Notes: generated from the sequence alone by a model not told the origin. Shown: positions 10,298 to 22,500, numbered from the stretch's first letter. The stretch: 38,323 bases of DNA from an uncultured OCS116 cluster bacterium (GCA_902632055.1 CACPAS010000011.1:1-38323); one strand, 5' to 3'. Numbers and translations: made by a program.

Positions 10298-11515
10298 TTA
10301 GGAAAAAAATTTTCTACAATATACCAAAGACTCACATAAAGTATCAATATCTTTCTCATTATTATACATTGCTATGGAAGCACGGCAAGTAGAAGTGACC
10401 CCGAAGGATTGCATAAGAGGTTCCGCGCAATGTGTCCCCGCTCTTATAGCAATGCCTTTTCTGTCTATAATAGTGCTCACATCATGCGGATGTGCACCAG
10501 CCATATTAAATGAGAAAATTCCTTTGCTGTGAACCGGTTCTACAAAAAAGGATAAGCCATCAATTTCTTGCAGTTTAACCTTTGCGTAATCTGAGATTTT
10601 CGCTTCATGTTTATGGATTTCATCAATCCCAATTTCATTGATATACTTTATCGCATGACCAAGCCCAATAGCCTGAGCAATGGGAGGGGTCCCCGCCTCA
10701 AACTTTTGCGGGGCATCGGCATAAGTGACATTCTCTTGCGTTACTTCAGCGATCATCTCTCCACCCCCTTGATAGGGTATCATATCCTTCTGACGCTCTT
10801 TTTTTGCGTATAGTACACCTATACCTGACGGGCCATAGAGCTTATGACCTGTGAATACATAGAAATCGACCCCAATATCGTCAACATTAATACTGTCGTG
10901 TACGGCACCTTGCGTACCATCTATTAGCACAGGAATATCATGATGATGGGCAATGTTTACAATATCTTTTATCGGCTGCACTGTACCAAGAACATTAGAC
11001 ATATGGGTTAAAGCAACCATTTTAGTCTTGTTTGTAATTAGTGAACTAAAATGATCAATATCAATCAGACCGTTTCGGTCAATATTTACCCATTTAAGCA
11101 CTGCCCCATTTCTTTCTCTTAAAAAGTGCCAAGGAACTATATTTGAATGATGTTCAAGCATAGAAAGTATAATCTCATCACCATCCTGTATATTTACTGA
11201 AGCATACGATGTTGCAACTAAGTTGATAGCTTCCGTTGCATTTTTTGTAAATATTATCTCATCACTTGATTTTGAATTTATAAATTTTGTAATTTCATTT
11301 CTTGCATCTTCAAAATTTTCAGTAGCCTTCATTGACAGGTAGTGTATGCCTCTGTGAACATTTGCATATTCTTGCTCATAGGCTTTTGTCAAACGATCAA
11401 TTACTGTTTTTGGTTTTTGAGATGAAGCCGCATTATCTAAGTAAACGGCATTACCCTCGTTTATCTTAAGATTTAAAAAGGGGAAATCAGCGCGTATCTT
11501 TTTGATATCAAACAT
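10298..11515 (-). CDS. sufS: Cysteine desulfurase SufS (class II)
   Basis: PLP-Lys context FTGHKLYGPSGIG, catalytic Cys RAGTHCAEPLM. Start set to MFDIKKIRADFP (ATG 11515-11513), which overlaps the sufD stop. Confidence 0.92.
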   Translation of the reverse strand: MFDIKKIRADFPFLNLKINEGNAVYLDNAASSQKPKTVIDRLTKAYEQEYANVHRGIHYLSMKATENFEDARNEITKFINSKSSDEIIFTKNATEAINLVATSYASVNIQDGDEIILSMLEHHSNIVPWHFLRERNGAVLKWVNIDRNGLIDIDHFSSLITNKTKMVALTHMSNVLGTVQPIKDIVNIAHHHDIPVLIDGTQGAVHDSINVDDIGVDFYVFTGHKLYGPSGIGVLYAKKERQKDMIPYQGGGEMIAEVTQENVTYADAPQKFEAGTPPIAQAIGLGHAIKYINEIGIDEIHKHEAKISDYAKVKLQEIDGLSFFVEPVHSKGIFSFNMAGAHPHDVSTIIDRKGIAIRAGTHCAEPLMQSFGVTSTCRASIAMYNNEKDIDTLCESLVYCRKFFS

Positions 11516-12857
11516 TGAGATTACCTTTTGATACACGATTGAGCATGCTATTCATCACATCTGAAAAAGTTTCTAGGATCTTCTTATCCTTAATCTCCTC
11601 AAGTGCATCTGTTAAGAAGGCATTTACAAGAAGTCTTTTTGCCTCTTCTTCTGGTATGCCACGAGACTTCAGATAGAATAGTGATTCTTGGCTTATTTGC
11701 CCAGTGGTTGCGCCATGCCCACATTGTACATCATCAGCATAAATTTCTAGTTCAGGTTTTGCATCATGCTCTGCAGTCTTTGATAAAATTAGAGCATCAA
11801 TTGACTGCTTTGCGATTGTCTTTTGCGCAATATCATCAACTATTATGTTGCCCTGAAATACACCTTTTGAGTTGTCGTTTAATATAGATTTATATTTTTC
11901 TCTACTTATGGTGTTTGGTGCCTTATGCTTAACAGACAGCATGGTGTCTATATGGCTATCTCCATCTAGAAGGTTAATACCAGAAATAGAAATATTGCTA
12001 TTAGATCCATTGCAATTAATGTCCCTGAATTCACGCAGTAGTTTAGATCCAGAAGATATTGTGAAACTATTAAATTCTGTGTTATTTTCAATATCTGCGT
12101 ATTGCTGGTTAAATCCTATTGTGATTTGGTTATGAGCTTGATATTTAACATTATTTACAACACAGTTATCACTAATATTCCAAATAATAGATGATGTATA
12201 TAATGCTTCAATATTTGTTTTATTTGATATCTTGAATTCGATAATATTGACGTGGGCACCATTTTCTACATTTATCATGTGCCTATAATTATAAAAACCA
12301 TCATTATTTCCAACATGGATAATGTATATGGTGTCAGCGATTCCTCCATTATCAGAAATATTAATCAAGGCTCCATCTTCCATCAGCGCAGTATTTAGGT
12401 TAAAGAGCTCATTAACATTCTGTGAATGCTTTTTAGAATTAAGTTTAATTGCCCAATCTGGAATAGGGTCTTTTTTCAGCGATGAGATACTGATTGTTTT
12501 GCTTTCACTATTGACTGCGGATAGTTGACTTTGCATTGCCCCGTCCATAAATACTAAAACACTATCTTTATTCTCTTTCGCCTTTTTCACAATCTCAAAA
12601 TTATTAATAAAATTATCGAGGTTGACGGGCACAGGCTTTATCTCAGACTGAGAAGGAATTTTCTCAAGCTTAGCTGCTATATTTGTGTATTTCCATTGCT
12701 CATTTCTAGTTGTAGGTAAGCCGTGCGCTCTAAAAAGCTCATAGGCACCAAGGCGACTTGGGTATAGTGGATGTTTTATATCTTGACTACAAATGTTGTC
12801 TTTACAATAGGAAATGATTTGCTCTTCCACATTGATATTTTTATCTTCTGCTAACAT
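11508..12857 (-). CDS. sufD: Fe-S cluster assembly protein SufD
   Basis: C-terminal SufBD core: AKQSIDALILSKTAEHDAKPELEIYADDVQCGHGATTGQI. Confidence 0.92.
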   Translation of the reverse strand: MLAEDKNINVEEQIISYCKDNICSQDIKHPLYPSRLGAYELFRAHGLPTTRNEQWKYTNIAAKLEKIPSQSEIKPVPVNLDNFINNFEIVKKAKENKDSVLVFMDGAMQSQLSAVNSESKTISISSLKKDPIPDWAIKLNSKKHSQNVNELFNLNTALMEDGALINISDNGGIADTIYIIHVGNNDGFYNYRHMINVENGAHVNIIEFKISNKTNIEALYTSSIIWNISDNCVVNNVKYQAHNQITIGFNQQYADIENNTEFNSFTISSGSKLLREFRDINCNGSNSNISISGINLLDGDSHIDTMLSVKHKAPNTISREKYKSILNDNSKGVFQGNIIVDDIAQKTIAKQSIDALILSKTAEHDAKPELEIYADDVQCGHGATTGQISQESLFYLKSRGIPEEEAKRLLVNAFLTDALEEIKDKKILETFSDVMNSMLNRVSKGNLNV

Positions 12858-12864
12858 TTAAAAA

Positions 12865-13605
12865 CTATTTAGTGTAGTTATTATAACCAGATTTTTCCAA
12901 CTCCAAAGCGAGCGAACTATCACCTGTTTCTACAATCTTCCCATTGTACATAATATGGACAAAGTCAGGCTTTATGTAGTCCAATAATCTTTGATAGTGC
13001 GTGATAACAATAAAGGATCTTTTCTCACTCCTTAAATTATTCACCCCTTCAGCGACTAGCCTAAGTGCGTCAATGTCTAATCCCGAGTCAGTCTCATCTA
13101 GAATACAAATTTGAGGGTCTAAGAGTGCCATTTGTAAGATTTCATTTCGTTTTTTTTCACCCCCTGAAAACCCAACGTTGAGTGGTCTTTTTATCATACC
13201 GTCATCAATGTTTAGCTCTGCGGCTTTTTTCTTTACTAGTTTCATAAAATCTGGTGTTGAGAGAATTTCTTTGTTGTTAGCCTTGTAATGGGCTTCTAAA
13301 GAGCTTTTTAGAAAGGTGAGTGTTGTAACTCCAGGAATTTCAATTGGATACTGAAATGCTAAAAATAATCCTTTTGTTGACCTTTCATCAGCTTCAAAAT
13401 CAAGTAAATCTTCACCATTTAAGATAATTTCCCCATTCAAAACCGTATAATCTTCTTTACCCGCACACACATGGGCGAGAGTTGATTTTCCAGAACCATT
13501 AGGACCCATAATGGCATGAACTTCTCCTGGGCCAACTTCTAAACTAAAGTTATTAAGTATTTCATTATCTTCAACTGCTACTGTAAGATTTGATACATTA
13601 AACAT
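12865..13605 (-). CDS. sufC: Fe-S cluster assembly ATPase SufC
   Basis: Walker A GPNGSGKST, GFSGGEKKRNEILQMALLDPQICILDETDSGLDIDAL. Confidence 0.95.
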   Translation of the reverse strand: MFNVSNLTVAVEDNEILNNFSLEVGPGEVHAIMGPNGSGKSTLAHVCAGKEDYTVLNGEIILNGEDLLDFEADERSTKGLFLAFQYPIEIPGVTTLTFLKSSLEAHYKANNKEILSTPDFMKLVKKKAAELNIDDGMIKRPLNVGFSGGEKKRNEILQMALLDPQICILDETDSGLDIDALRLVAEGVNNLRSEKRSFIVITHYQRLLDYIKPDFVHIMYNGKIVETGDSSLALELEKSGYNNYTK

Positions 13606-13617
13606 TTTATTTCCTAT

Positions 13618-15084
13618 TTAACCGACACTGCCCTCTAGTGAGATTCCAACGAGCTTTTGAGCTTCTACAGCGAATTCCATCGGGAGCTCTTGTAAGACCT
13701 CTTTACAAAATCCATTTACGATGAGCGCAATTGCATCTTCCATACTGATGCCTCTTTGACCACAATAGAATATTTGATCATCTGATATTTTTGATGTGGT
13801 TGCTTCATGTTCAAAGATGGAAGTTGAGTTTTTTGTTTCTATGTATGGCACTGTGTGGGCTGAACATTTATTTCCGATTAACAATGAGTCACATTGAGTA
13901 AAATTTCTTGCATTTTCGGCACGTCGGTGTGATGATACCAGACCTCGGTATGCATTAGATGAATGCCCCGCAGATATGCCTTTGGAGATAATCTTGCTAC
14001 TAGTATTTTTACCCAAATGAACCATTTTTGTTCCAGAGTCTATTTGTTGATAGGAATTTGAAATTGCAATCGAGTAAAATTCGCCTACTGAATTATCACC
14101 TCGTAAGATGCAGGATGGATATTTCCAAGTAACAGCAGAACCGGTTTCGACTTGAGTCCATGAGATTTTTGAATTTTTCCCTCTGCAGTCACCTCTTTTG
14201 GTAACAAAATTGTATATACCCCCAACCCCATTCTCATCACCGGGATACCAATTTTGTACGGTTGAATATTTTATTTCTGCATTTTCAAGCGCGATTAATT
14301 CCACACAAGCAGCGTGAAGCTGGTTTTCATCTCTTTGTGGTGCAGTACACCCCTCTAAGTAACTTACATAAGATCCCTTATCTGCAATGATTAGTGTCCT
14401 TTCGAATTGTCCTGTGTTTTGTGCGTTTATCCTAAAGTAAGTAGATAGCTCCATCGGGCAACGTGTATTTGGCGGTATATACACAAACGATCCATCAGTA
14501 AATACTGCAGAGTTGAGTGCTGCGTAATAATTATCAGATTTTGGAATAACAGAGCTTAGATATTTTTTTACCAATTCAGGGTGATCTTTAATGGCCTCTG
14601 AAATTGAGCAAAAGATTATCCCTTCCTCTGATAGCTTTTCTTTAAAAGTTGTAACAACAGACACCGAGTCAAATACAGCATCCACAGCAATGTTACTTTT
14701 TACACCCGACAATATTTCTTGCTCTTTTAGAGGAATACCCAACTTATCATAGGTCTTTAAAAGCTCTGGGTCTACTTCATCAAGGGATTTTGGGCCATCA
14801 ACATCTTTCGGCGCAGAATAAAAATACATGTCATCATAATTGATTTCTGGGTAATTAACCTTTGCCCACTCGGGTACCTTCATCGATAAAAATCTCTGAT
14901 ATGCATCCAGTCTCCATTGCAGCATCCATTCAGGCTCATTTTTCTTTTGTGAGATGAATCTTACGGTCTCTTCTGATAGACCAATTGGAGCTTTTTCAGT
15001 TTCAAGGTCTGTAGACCAACCAAATTTGTATTTGTCTACACCGATGTCATCAACTTGTTTTACTGTCTCTTTTATTGCAGGCAT
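13618..15084 (-). CDS. sufB: Fe-S cluster assembly protein SufB
   Basis: Full-length SufB (488 aa): [70 protein letters not shown]. Confidence 0.95.
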   Translation of the reverse strand: MPAIKETVKQVDDIGVDKYKFGWSTDLETEKAPIGLSEETVRFISQKKNEPEWMLQWRLDAYQRFLSMKVPEWAKVNYPEINYDDMYFYSAPKDVDGPKSLDEVDPELLKTYDKLGIPLKEQEILSGVKSNIAVDAVFDSVSVVTTFKEKLSEEGIIFCSISEAIKDHPELVKKYLSSVIPKSDNYYAALNSAVFTDGSFVYIPPNTRCPMELSTYFRINAQNTGQFERTLIIADKGSYVSYLEGCTAPQRDENQLHAACVELIALENAEIKYSTVQNWYPGDENGVGGIYNFVTKRGDCRGKNSKISWTQVETGSAVTWKYPSCILRGDNSVGEFYSIAISNSYQQIDSGTKMVHLGKNTSSKIISKGISAGHSSNAYRGLVSSHRRAENARNFTQCDSLLIGNKCSAHTVPYIETKNSTSIFEHEATTSKISDDQIFYCGQRGISMEDAIALIVNGFCKEVLQELPMEFAVEAQKLVGISLEGSVG

Positions 15085-15134
15085 ATTATTATAACGTTAT
15101 GATTGATTAAAAAAGTTTATTTTAACATAATTGT

Positions 15135-16268
15135 TTAAAAATTAAAATTCATCCCATCAAGTGTATTATTTAACGTTTTGAGAAAAAAATCTACTTGTTC
15201 GGGGTAGTTATGCCACCCAAAACTAACTCTTATTGCGCTATTTATCTCATTTTCATTATATTTTAAGGCGCGAAGAACGTGCGAACCACCAATTTTCCCT
15301 GATGAACAGGCAGCGCCAGCACTAACTGCGATTCCTTCAATATCTAGTGCAATAATTATATTTTCTGATTTAAGCCCAGGAAATATTAATGTTGAAATAC
15401 TCTCATCTTTTTCTGCAGCTATAGATGGAATTGCTATATTTTTAGAGATTTGAGATACACCTTCAAATAGTTTCTTATAGATTTTCTTATTATTAGCCTG
15501 TTCGGATTCCATTTTACTCAGACACGCTTCAAGTGCAATCTGAAAGGCTGTAATACCGATTACATTTTCAGTACCAGCTTTTCGACCAAACTCTTGTTCA
15601 CCCCCATATACTTGTTTGAATACCGGCTGGCTATCACGCATATATACAAGGCCAACACCATGAAGACCCCCGATTTTATGGGAAGCAAATGATGCAAAAT
15701 CAGCAAGACTAACTGCTTGTAGTATATCTATTTTTCCAAGTGCCTGTATCATATCAGAAAAGAGAAGTGCTTCGTATTTTCTACATATTTTTGAAATATC
15801 CTCAATCGGTTGAAGGACACCGGTTTCATTATTAATCAGCATTACACAAACAAGTGTTTTGCCAGATAAGCACTTAAGTTGATTTTCGAGGTCAGCCAAA
15901 TTAATTACACCATCCCGCGTCATTTGACATTTAACTCTTTTTGCATTTGTAGAATATATTGTGTCAATGACCGCACTGTGCTCAGTTTCAAGATATAGAA
16001 TATTCTCTATTTTGTAGGAGTGAATGGCATGGCTAATAATGTAGTTGCATGCCTCAGTCCCGCTTGAAGTGAAAAGAATATTTTCCGTTTGACACTCGAA
16101 GATATCTGAGACTAAGTCTCTTGCTTGGTTTATTTTTATCCTCGACTTTTGACCTTCCTGATGAACAGAAGATGGATTATAAAACTCTTCCGCATCCCCA
16201 CTTTTTAGAAATTGACTAACTTCATCCCTTATCGGTGTTGAGGCGGCGTTATCAAAATATACTCTCAT
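15135..16268 (-). CDS. Cysteine desulfurase, class I NifS/IscS-like, head of the SUF operon
   Basis: MRVYFDNAASTPIR, ASHKIGGLHGVGL, catalytic loop SAGAACSSGKIGGSHVLRAL. Confidence 0.88.
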   Translation of the reverse strand: MRVYFDNAASTPIRDEVSQFLKSGDAEEFYNPSSVHQEGQKSRIKINQARDLVSDIFECQTENILFTSSGTEACNYIISHAIHSYKIENILYLETEHSAVIDTIYSTNAKRVKCQMTRDGVINLADLENQLKCLSGKTLVCVMLINNETGVLQPIEDISKICRKYEALLFSDMIQALGKIDILQAVSLADFASFASHKIGGLHGVGLVYMRDSQPVFKQVYGGEQEFGRKAGTENVIGITAFQIALEACLSKMESEQANNKKIYKKLFEGVSQISKNIAIPSIAAEKDESISTLIFPGLKSENIIIALDIEGIAVSAGAACSSGKIGGSHVLRALKYNENEINSAIRVSFGWHNYPEQVDFFLKTLNNTLDGMNFNF

Positions 16269-16463
16269 AAGTCAAGTACCTCGATACTGTTACAGAAAAA
16301 AAATCCAAAGAAAGAATAAAATGACATCATTCAAATCTTATATAACAAGAATTAACTACTATATATGTCGTTAATAAAAAAAATCATCCTTTTGAACAAA
16401 TATATTTACTATTGATAATCATATATGCTAATTATTGCAAGTTGAATGCATTGGGAGGGATAA

Positions 16464-17108
16464 ATGCCAGAGATCATGTTCAATGGTCCATCGGGTCGTA
16501 TTGAAGGACGCTACCATCACAACGAGGATCCTGAATCAAAGATTGTCCTCTTGTTACACCCTCATCCAAAATTTGGCGGTACCATGAATAATCCGATTAT
16601 TCATAATGCATATTACACTTTTGTAAAGAATGGCTTTTCTGTCTTAAGATTTAACTTTAGAGGTGTTGGAAAAAGCCAAGGTGAATATGACGCGGGTATC
16701 GGTGAATTATCCGATGCAGCATCTGCTTTAGATTGGATACAAGAGCTAAATAGGGACTCAACAGGCTGCTGGGTTGCAGGATTTTCATTTGGAGCCTGGA
16801 TTGCGATGCAATTGCTGATGAGAAGGCCAGAAATAGAGTCATTTATTTCAATCTCACCACCAGCAAACTTATATGATTTCAATTTTCTTGCACCCTGCCC
16901 TTCTTCCGGGCTAATTATTAACGGCACGGATGATATTGTTGCGCCTAAAAATGATATCCAGAAGCTTGTTGATAGACTCAAATCTCAGAAAGGTATTGAA
17001 ATTAATCACTCGTTAATAGATGGTGCAAATCATTTTTTTGATAATGAAATTGGGTCACTTAACAACGAAATCTCAAAATACATAGCAAAAATACTACAAA
17101 AAAAGTGA
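16464..17108 (+). CDS. Alpha/beta hydrolase family protein
   Basis: LLLHPHPKFGGTMNN, VLRFNFRGVGKSQGEYDAG, nucleophile elbow AGFSFGAWIA, catalytic Asp/His context NGTDDIVAP...GANHFF. Confidence 0.85.
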   Translation: MPEIMFNGPSGRIEGRYHHNEDPESKIVLLLHPHPKFGGTMNNPIIHNAYYTFVKNGFSVLRFNFRGVGKSQGEYDAGIGELSDAASALDWIQELNRDSTGCWVAGFSFGAWIAMQLLMRRPEIESFISISPPANLYDFNFLAPCPSSGLIINGTDDIVAPKNDIQKLVDRLKSQKGIEINHSLIDGANHFFDNEIGSLNNEISKYIAKILQKK

Positions 17109-17116
17109 ATTTAGTC

Positions 17117-18223
17117 TTATGGCTTAAATACTGATCCACCGCTCATCGGGGCATTTACACCTGTCGTCGCTGGGTATGTAATATCATAATTTAAAAGACA
17201 CCTCACCGCTAAATAAGCAAATGCTTCAGCTTCAACATATTTGCTATCAACACCAATGCTATCAGCGATGATTGTATCTTTTTTCGATAATTGTGAAATT
17301 TTCCTTGTTATATATTCATTTTTACTACCTCCACCACATATAATAATTTTATTAACACGGGTCGGTAAATACTTCAGAGAATGCACGATTGCATTTGCCG
17401 TAAAATAACTCAGCGTGCTTACTAAATCTTGAGGTGATAATGAACTATATTTGAGGTATTTATGGAAATAACTTCGATCTAATGATTTTGGTGGCTTTAT
17501 ATTAAAAAAATTATCAGTCATAAGAGTCTCAAGAAATTCAAGATTAACATCTCCTTGGGATGCTATTGTACCCTGATTATCATAATTTTTTGAAAAATAT
17601 TCATGCATCACATCATCGATCAGACAATTGCCGGGTCCAGCGTCAAATGCAATTAAACACTTATTGTCAATATAAGTCATATTTGATATCCCGCCGATAT
17701 TAACAATAGCAACAGGATCCTGAAAGCTCTGATTAAATCGTGCGGAGTGATATATTGGGGTCAAGGGAGCTCCTTGACCACCATTTAAAATATCACATAT
17801 TCTAAAATTAAAAATAACAGGAATTTTTGTTACTTTTGACAAGTATTTTGGATCGCCAAGCTGTATTGAAATTTTATTTAGTGGGCTATGATAGACCGTC
17901 TGACCATGATAACCTATTAGATCTACTGTTAATGAGGGGTCATTATTTTTCCTTAAAATTTCTTTGATCACAACTGAGTTGAGCATTGCAAGGGACCTTT
18001 TAAGTTTTTTTAAATTGACCCAGTTTACCTTTTTTTCTATGAACTGCTCTGAAGCTTCTTTGATTTTTACTTTGATATCATTCGGGTACTCAATTGAATG
18101 ATTATTAACAAAATCATAAACCATAATCCCATCGGTTCGTATTAGTGAAGCATCTATACCATCCATTGAAGTTCCACTCATCAAACCAATAGAATAAAAT
18201 TTTTTTACATTTTTTTTACACAT
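17117..18223 (-). CDS. anmK: Anhydro-N-acetylmuramic acid kinase
   Basis: SIGLMSGTSMDGIDASLI, NIGGISNMTYI, FDAGPGNCLID. Start set to MCKKNVKKFYSIG; the ORF track extends to 18244. Confidence 0.9.
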   Translation of the reverse strand: MCKKNVKKFYSIGLMSGTSMDGIDASLIRTDGIMVYDFVNNHSIEYPNDIKVKIKEASEQFIEKKVNWVNLKKLKRSLAMLNSVVIKEILRKNNDPSLTVDLIGYHGQTVYHSPLNKISIQLGDPKYLSKVTKIPVIFNFRICDILNGGQGAPLTPIYHSARFNQSFQDPVAIVNIGGISNMTYIDNKCLIAFDAGPGNCLIDDVMHEYFSKNYDNQGTIASQGDVNLEFLETLMTDNFFNIKPPKSLDRSYFHKYLKYSSLSPQDLVSTLSYFTANAIVHSLKYLPTRVNKIIICGGGSKNEYITRKISQLSKKDTIIADSIGVDSKYVEAEAFAYLAVRCLLNYDITYPATTGVNAPMSGGSVFKP

Positions 18224-18288
18224 TTGTATTGATATGTAAGCCAACGCATTTAATATAATTATAACTTTTAATCAATTTATCTTATGAC

Positions 18289-19545
18289 ATGGCAAACTTA
18301 AACAAGAAAAAATTTAAATCAGAATTTTTGCAAACTCTTATGGAAAGGGGTTTCATTCACCAAACCTCCAATGATGATGCCCTTGATCATCATTTACATA
18401 CAGAAAATGGGTTGGGATATATTGGATTTGATCTAACAGCAAAGAGTTTACACGTTGGTTCAATGATTCAAATTATGCTTTTAAAGTGGATGCAAGTTTT
18501 TGAACACAAGCCTATCATTCTTTTTGGGGGCGGAACAACATTAATTGGAGATCCCTCAGGAAAAGATGAAACTAGAAAAATAATCGAGGAGAATGATATT
18601 CGCCAAAACGAGACGGGAATTTTAAACGTATTTAAAAGATTTCTCAATCTTGACGAAAGTAAACTAATTATTGAAAATAACGTAGAATGGTTGAGAGATC
18701 TAAACTATATTTCTTTCCTAAGAGATTATGGAAAACATTTTACAATCAACAGAATGCTAACATTCGACTCTGTAAAATTAAGATTAGATAGGGAACAGCC
18801 ACTTACATTCTTGGAATTTAATTATATGCTATTTCAAGCATATGACTATCTTGAGTTGTTCAAAAGGCATGGTTGTAGAATACAAATGGGGGGCTCAGAT
18901 CAATGGGGAAACATTATAAACGGTATAGAGCTCATCAGACGAACCTCTAAGAATGAGGTATTTGCATTAACTACCCCTCTAATTACAACTGCCTCAGGCG
19001 GGAAAATGGGAAAAACAGCAGATGGCGCAATTTGGCTAGATGAAGACCTCACAAATCCATATGATTTTTGGCAATTTTGGAGGAATACCGATGATAAGGA
19101 CGTAGTCAGATTTTTAAAACTTTTTACTGATATCCCAATGGTAGAAATAAATAAATTATCAAAACTTGAGGGCGAAGAGATTAACGAAGCTAAAAAAATT
19201 CTTGCAAACGAACTCACCAAAAATACACATGGTGAGGAGGTGTCGAAGAAGATTTATAATTCTGCCTTGGAGACCTTTGAAAAGAGGTTAATATCAGAAA
19301 ATCTCCCAGTCAAAGTGTTAAATTCTAGCAATTTTTCTCAAGGCTATGGGCTATTATCCGTTTTGGTTGAGGTAGGGTTTGCAAATTCAAACAGTGATGC
19401 AAGAAAATCTATACAAAATGGTGCAATAAGGCTGAATGACGTAAATATTGACGATCCATCCATGACTCTTTCAAGTGAAGAAATTAATGGCTCAAAACTA
19501 TCCTTTGGTAAGAAAAAACATTTGCTTTTAAGAGTGAGTAATTAA
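18289..19545 (+). CDS. tyrS: Tyrosyl-tRNA synthetase
   Basis: YIGFDLTAKSLHVG, GGSDQWGNIINGIELIRR, KMGKTADGAIWL (KMSKS-like), C-terminal S4 domain. Confidence 0.95.
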   Translation: MANLNKKKFKSEFLQTLMERGFIHQTSNDDALDHHLHTENGLGYIGFDLTAKSLHVGSMIQIMLLKWMQVFEHKPIILFGGGTTLIGDPSGKDETRKIIEENDIRQNETGILNVFKRFLNLDESKLIIENNVEWLRDLNYISFLRDYGKHFTINRMLTFDSVKLRLDREQPLTFLEFNYMLFQAYDYLELFKRHGCRIQMGGSDQWGNIINGIELIRRTSKNEVFALTTPLITTASGGKMGKTADGAIWLDEDLTNPYDFWQFWRNTDDKDVVRFLKLFTDIPMVEINKLSKLEGEEINEAKKILANELTKNTHGEEVSKKIYNSALETFEKRLISENLPVKVLNSSNFSQGYGLLSVLVEVGFANSNSDARKSIQNGAIRLNDVNIDDPSMTLSSEEINGSKLSFGKKKHLLLRVSN

Positions 19546-22500
19546 TCATAATCAAAAGCGTCCCTGAGTATACCGGGGGCCAATAGTCCTGTAGTATTTC
19601 TTCTAAGAAGAGTTGGCTCACCCCATGACTCCCTTAGGATCTGGAATGGAAGCGAAAACATACAATTATTATCGCCGCCTGTTAGAACTGGTCCAAATAT
19701 TGGTATGGTGCCGAATGAAGCATTCAATTCATATTCTGGGCAATAAGTGCCGGGTAATTTTAAGCTGCCTGTCTCATTATTTAATTGACCACTTAGTTCA
19801 AACTTTACATTTTGACCAAAAAGCTCTGCTCCGTCAATAAGAAGGGTTTCATCAATAATTCTATATCTTGCTCTGGAGTCAAATTGTACCCTATTGATAT
19901 CAATTAATTCGCTTGGGCTAGACTCCACAAATAATCTGGCCAAGTACTTATCATTATATACATCTATGTTTTCGATAAATATCTCCCCACTCATATTGTT
20001 GATATTTGGACCGGTTGCTCGTAATTGTAAATTGCCATTGAAACCGTTCTGATACAAACCTAAAAAACCCAAAAAAGCACCAGCATCTCCAGTATTTACT
20101 CCCAAATCAGCCGGCAGATCCTCTTCTTGTAAGGTATATTTAACTTCGATTCTCTTATTAGTATCCTGATTAAAAAAACCGTCTAACTGCATCCTATTAA
20201 GTTTTTTATTTTGTACAAAAATTTCTCCTGAAAGTAATGAAATATCTCTATTATTACCTGTAACTTTATCAACGTTTAATATGCTCAAGCGCATATTTGG
20301 TAGATTTCTTAATATATTCTGATCGTCTCTGTCTCGAGAAAATAAATTCTGTCGGATAAAGGCTGATAGATCAGCTTCTTTTGCTATTATTTCAGCTATT
20401 AAAATATTATTTTCAACACTACCAATAATTTGAGCATCAGAAATATCATCTGAAGATAGGTTTAATACTTCAAAATCAACAAGGTCCCAATTATTTGTTA
20501 TCGAGTTAAAAGCCCTCCTTAGCTCTAATTCAAAAACGATATTCTCAGCATCATACTCAATTTTGTATTTTGCAATACCTTCATCAGTTGGCTTATCAAC
20601 TATAAATCGAACTTCAGCCCTTTCATTGGTCTGCTTTGCATTTCTAAAAAATGGGTAAAGGATGCTTACATTTGTTAAATCACTTTCAATGCTAACATTA
20701 TCAAAAGAGTTTATATCTAAACTATCTATATCTGACAGTGGTAGTACAATGTTTACCTCTGTTGGAATTCTACCTAACCCTGAAATATAATTTGCTAATG
20801 CTGGCTGAAGTATGCTCAATTCAGTTGGACTGGGCTGCGCCTCAATTGCTATCTCCAATTTAGGGTCGGATGACGAGATGTCTGCAAGGATATCAAATTT
20901 GGATTGTATACCACTAATATTAAATTCGCCAGAAGAGCTTATCTTTGAGTCTTCAATCTTAAATACAGCAAGCGGGGAAATAAAAACATTTTCATTGTCA
21001 AGTCGAAATGAAAATTGTTCAACTTCAATGCCAGCCTTTAAATCCACACCAAAACTAGGTCCCACAACTGTTGGAAATTCAACAGATGAAGAGATTTTTG
21101 CATTCCCTGAGATCCTTGACTCGACTGATTTAAGCTTTTCATCGTCAATACCCAGGTAGCTAAGATAATCAACGCAAACATCAAGTTTGCATTCGGCATT
21201 TATATTAAATGTTGCCGTGCTTTGTCCATCCATATTTTTAATTTCACCTGATGTTTGTGTTATTTTTGCAGAGCCTCTTGCGAGCTGTAAATTCCCCCCA
21301 TAAATTTCAGTTAAAATTTTATCATCATTGAATGTTATTAGCCCATTACCCTCTGTGATTTTGGGGTGATTTTTATAATATAAGAATTCAGATTCTTTAA
21401 ATTCGATCCGCATATTCACCGATGAACTTCCCTCCTTATCAGTCTTCCTGTTGAGGGATAATTCATCAATAGAGCCTGAAAATACGTTTTCGTTAAACCA
21501 ATTTGTAATCTTATTTGCGTTTACGAAAGAAAATAACTCTTTAACATTCTCAACATTTGAATTTTCGATAATTACTTTTGTTTCTTTGTGATTTGCTAGC
21601 TCCTCCTCTTTTATATTTATTTTGCCCTGTATCAGTTCGCCATCAAGTTCCCTAAAATGTATTTCATTGTTAACAAGATCAATATTCATAATAATATTTG
21701 CGTTGCTGAGTATTTTTTGCTCACCCTTGGAAAGGCTAAGGCCAGACATATGTGCATCAAGAGAGGATATTAATCCATTCCCGTCGTAATTTAATTCAAT
21801 GACCCCTGTCGTATTTAAGCTAAAGTCATCATGTTTTATTTGTATCTCATTAATATCTATCTGTTCATCTGAGCTTTTGTAAGAAACACTAAAATATGCA
21901 TCCTCAATGTTGTGAATATCACTCTTTGAGTATGGTAGATCGATATCAAAACTACCAACACCAATATTCAAATCCAATGTTGAGTCAATAACCCTTCCCA
22001 ATTTATTGAAATTAAGGTTTAGTCGACCAGACAGATTTCCATCATAAATATTCGCATATGACCTCAAGCCAAAGCCATCAAATGACTGATCTAAGTTCAT
22101 ATTCTTAAATATTATATCTGCATTTGTAATTCCACTGGTAGTATTATGATCCAATGCAATTTCAATATTTTGAGAATTCTCAGAAGAACCCGCGATATGT
22201 GTAAATTTCAATTTTCTTGAGTCATTAATTAGTTCCGAACTGAGAGTGATGCCATTAAGTGTGAAAATCTGCTCAGACGCTGTAACTGAAATAGATCCAT
22301 TATCTAAACTCAAGGTATTGGCCGCATTGCTATCAGCATAAGGACTTTGCAGAGCACTATTTATGGCACTCAATAAATTTTGATAGAAATGGTGAGATGT
22401 TACCGCTTGATTGCCAAATTCTATTGTATCAATATAAGTGGCTTGGCTTTGATCACTGATTAAGTTTTTATCAATTATATTCGTTCGCAGATCCTGAAGA

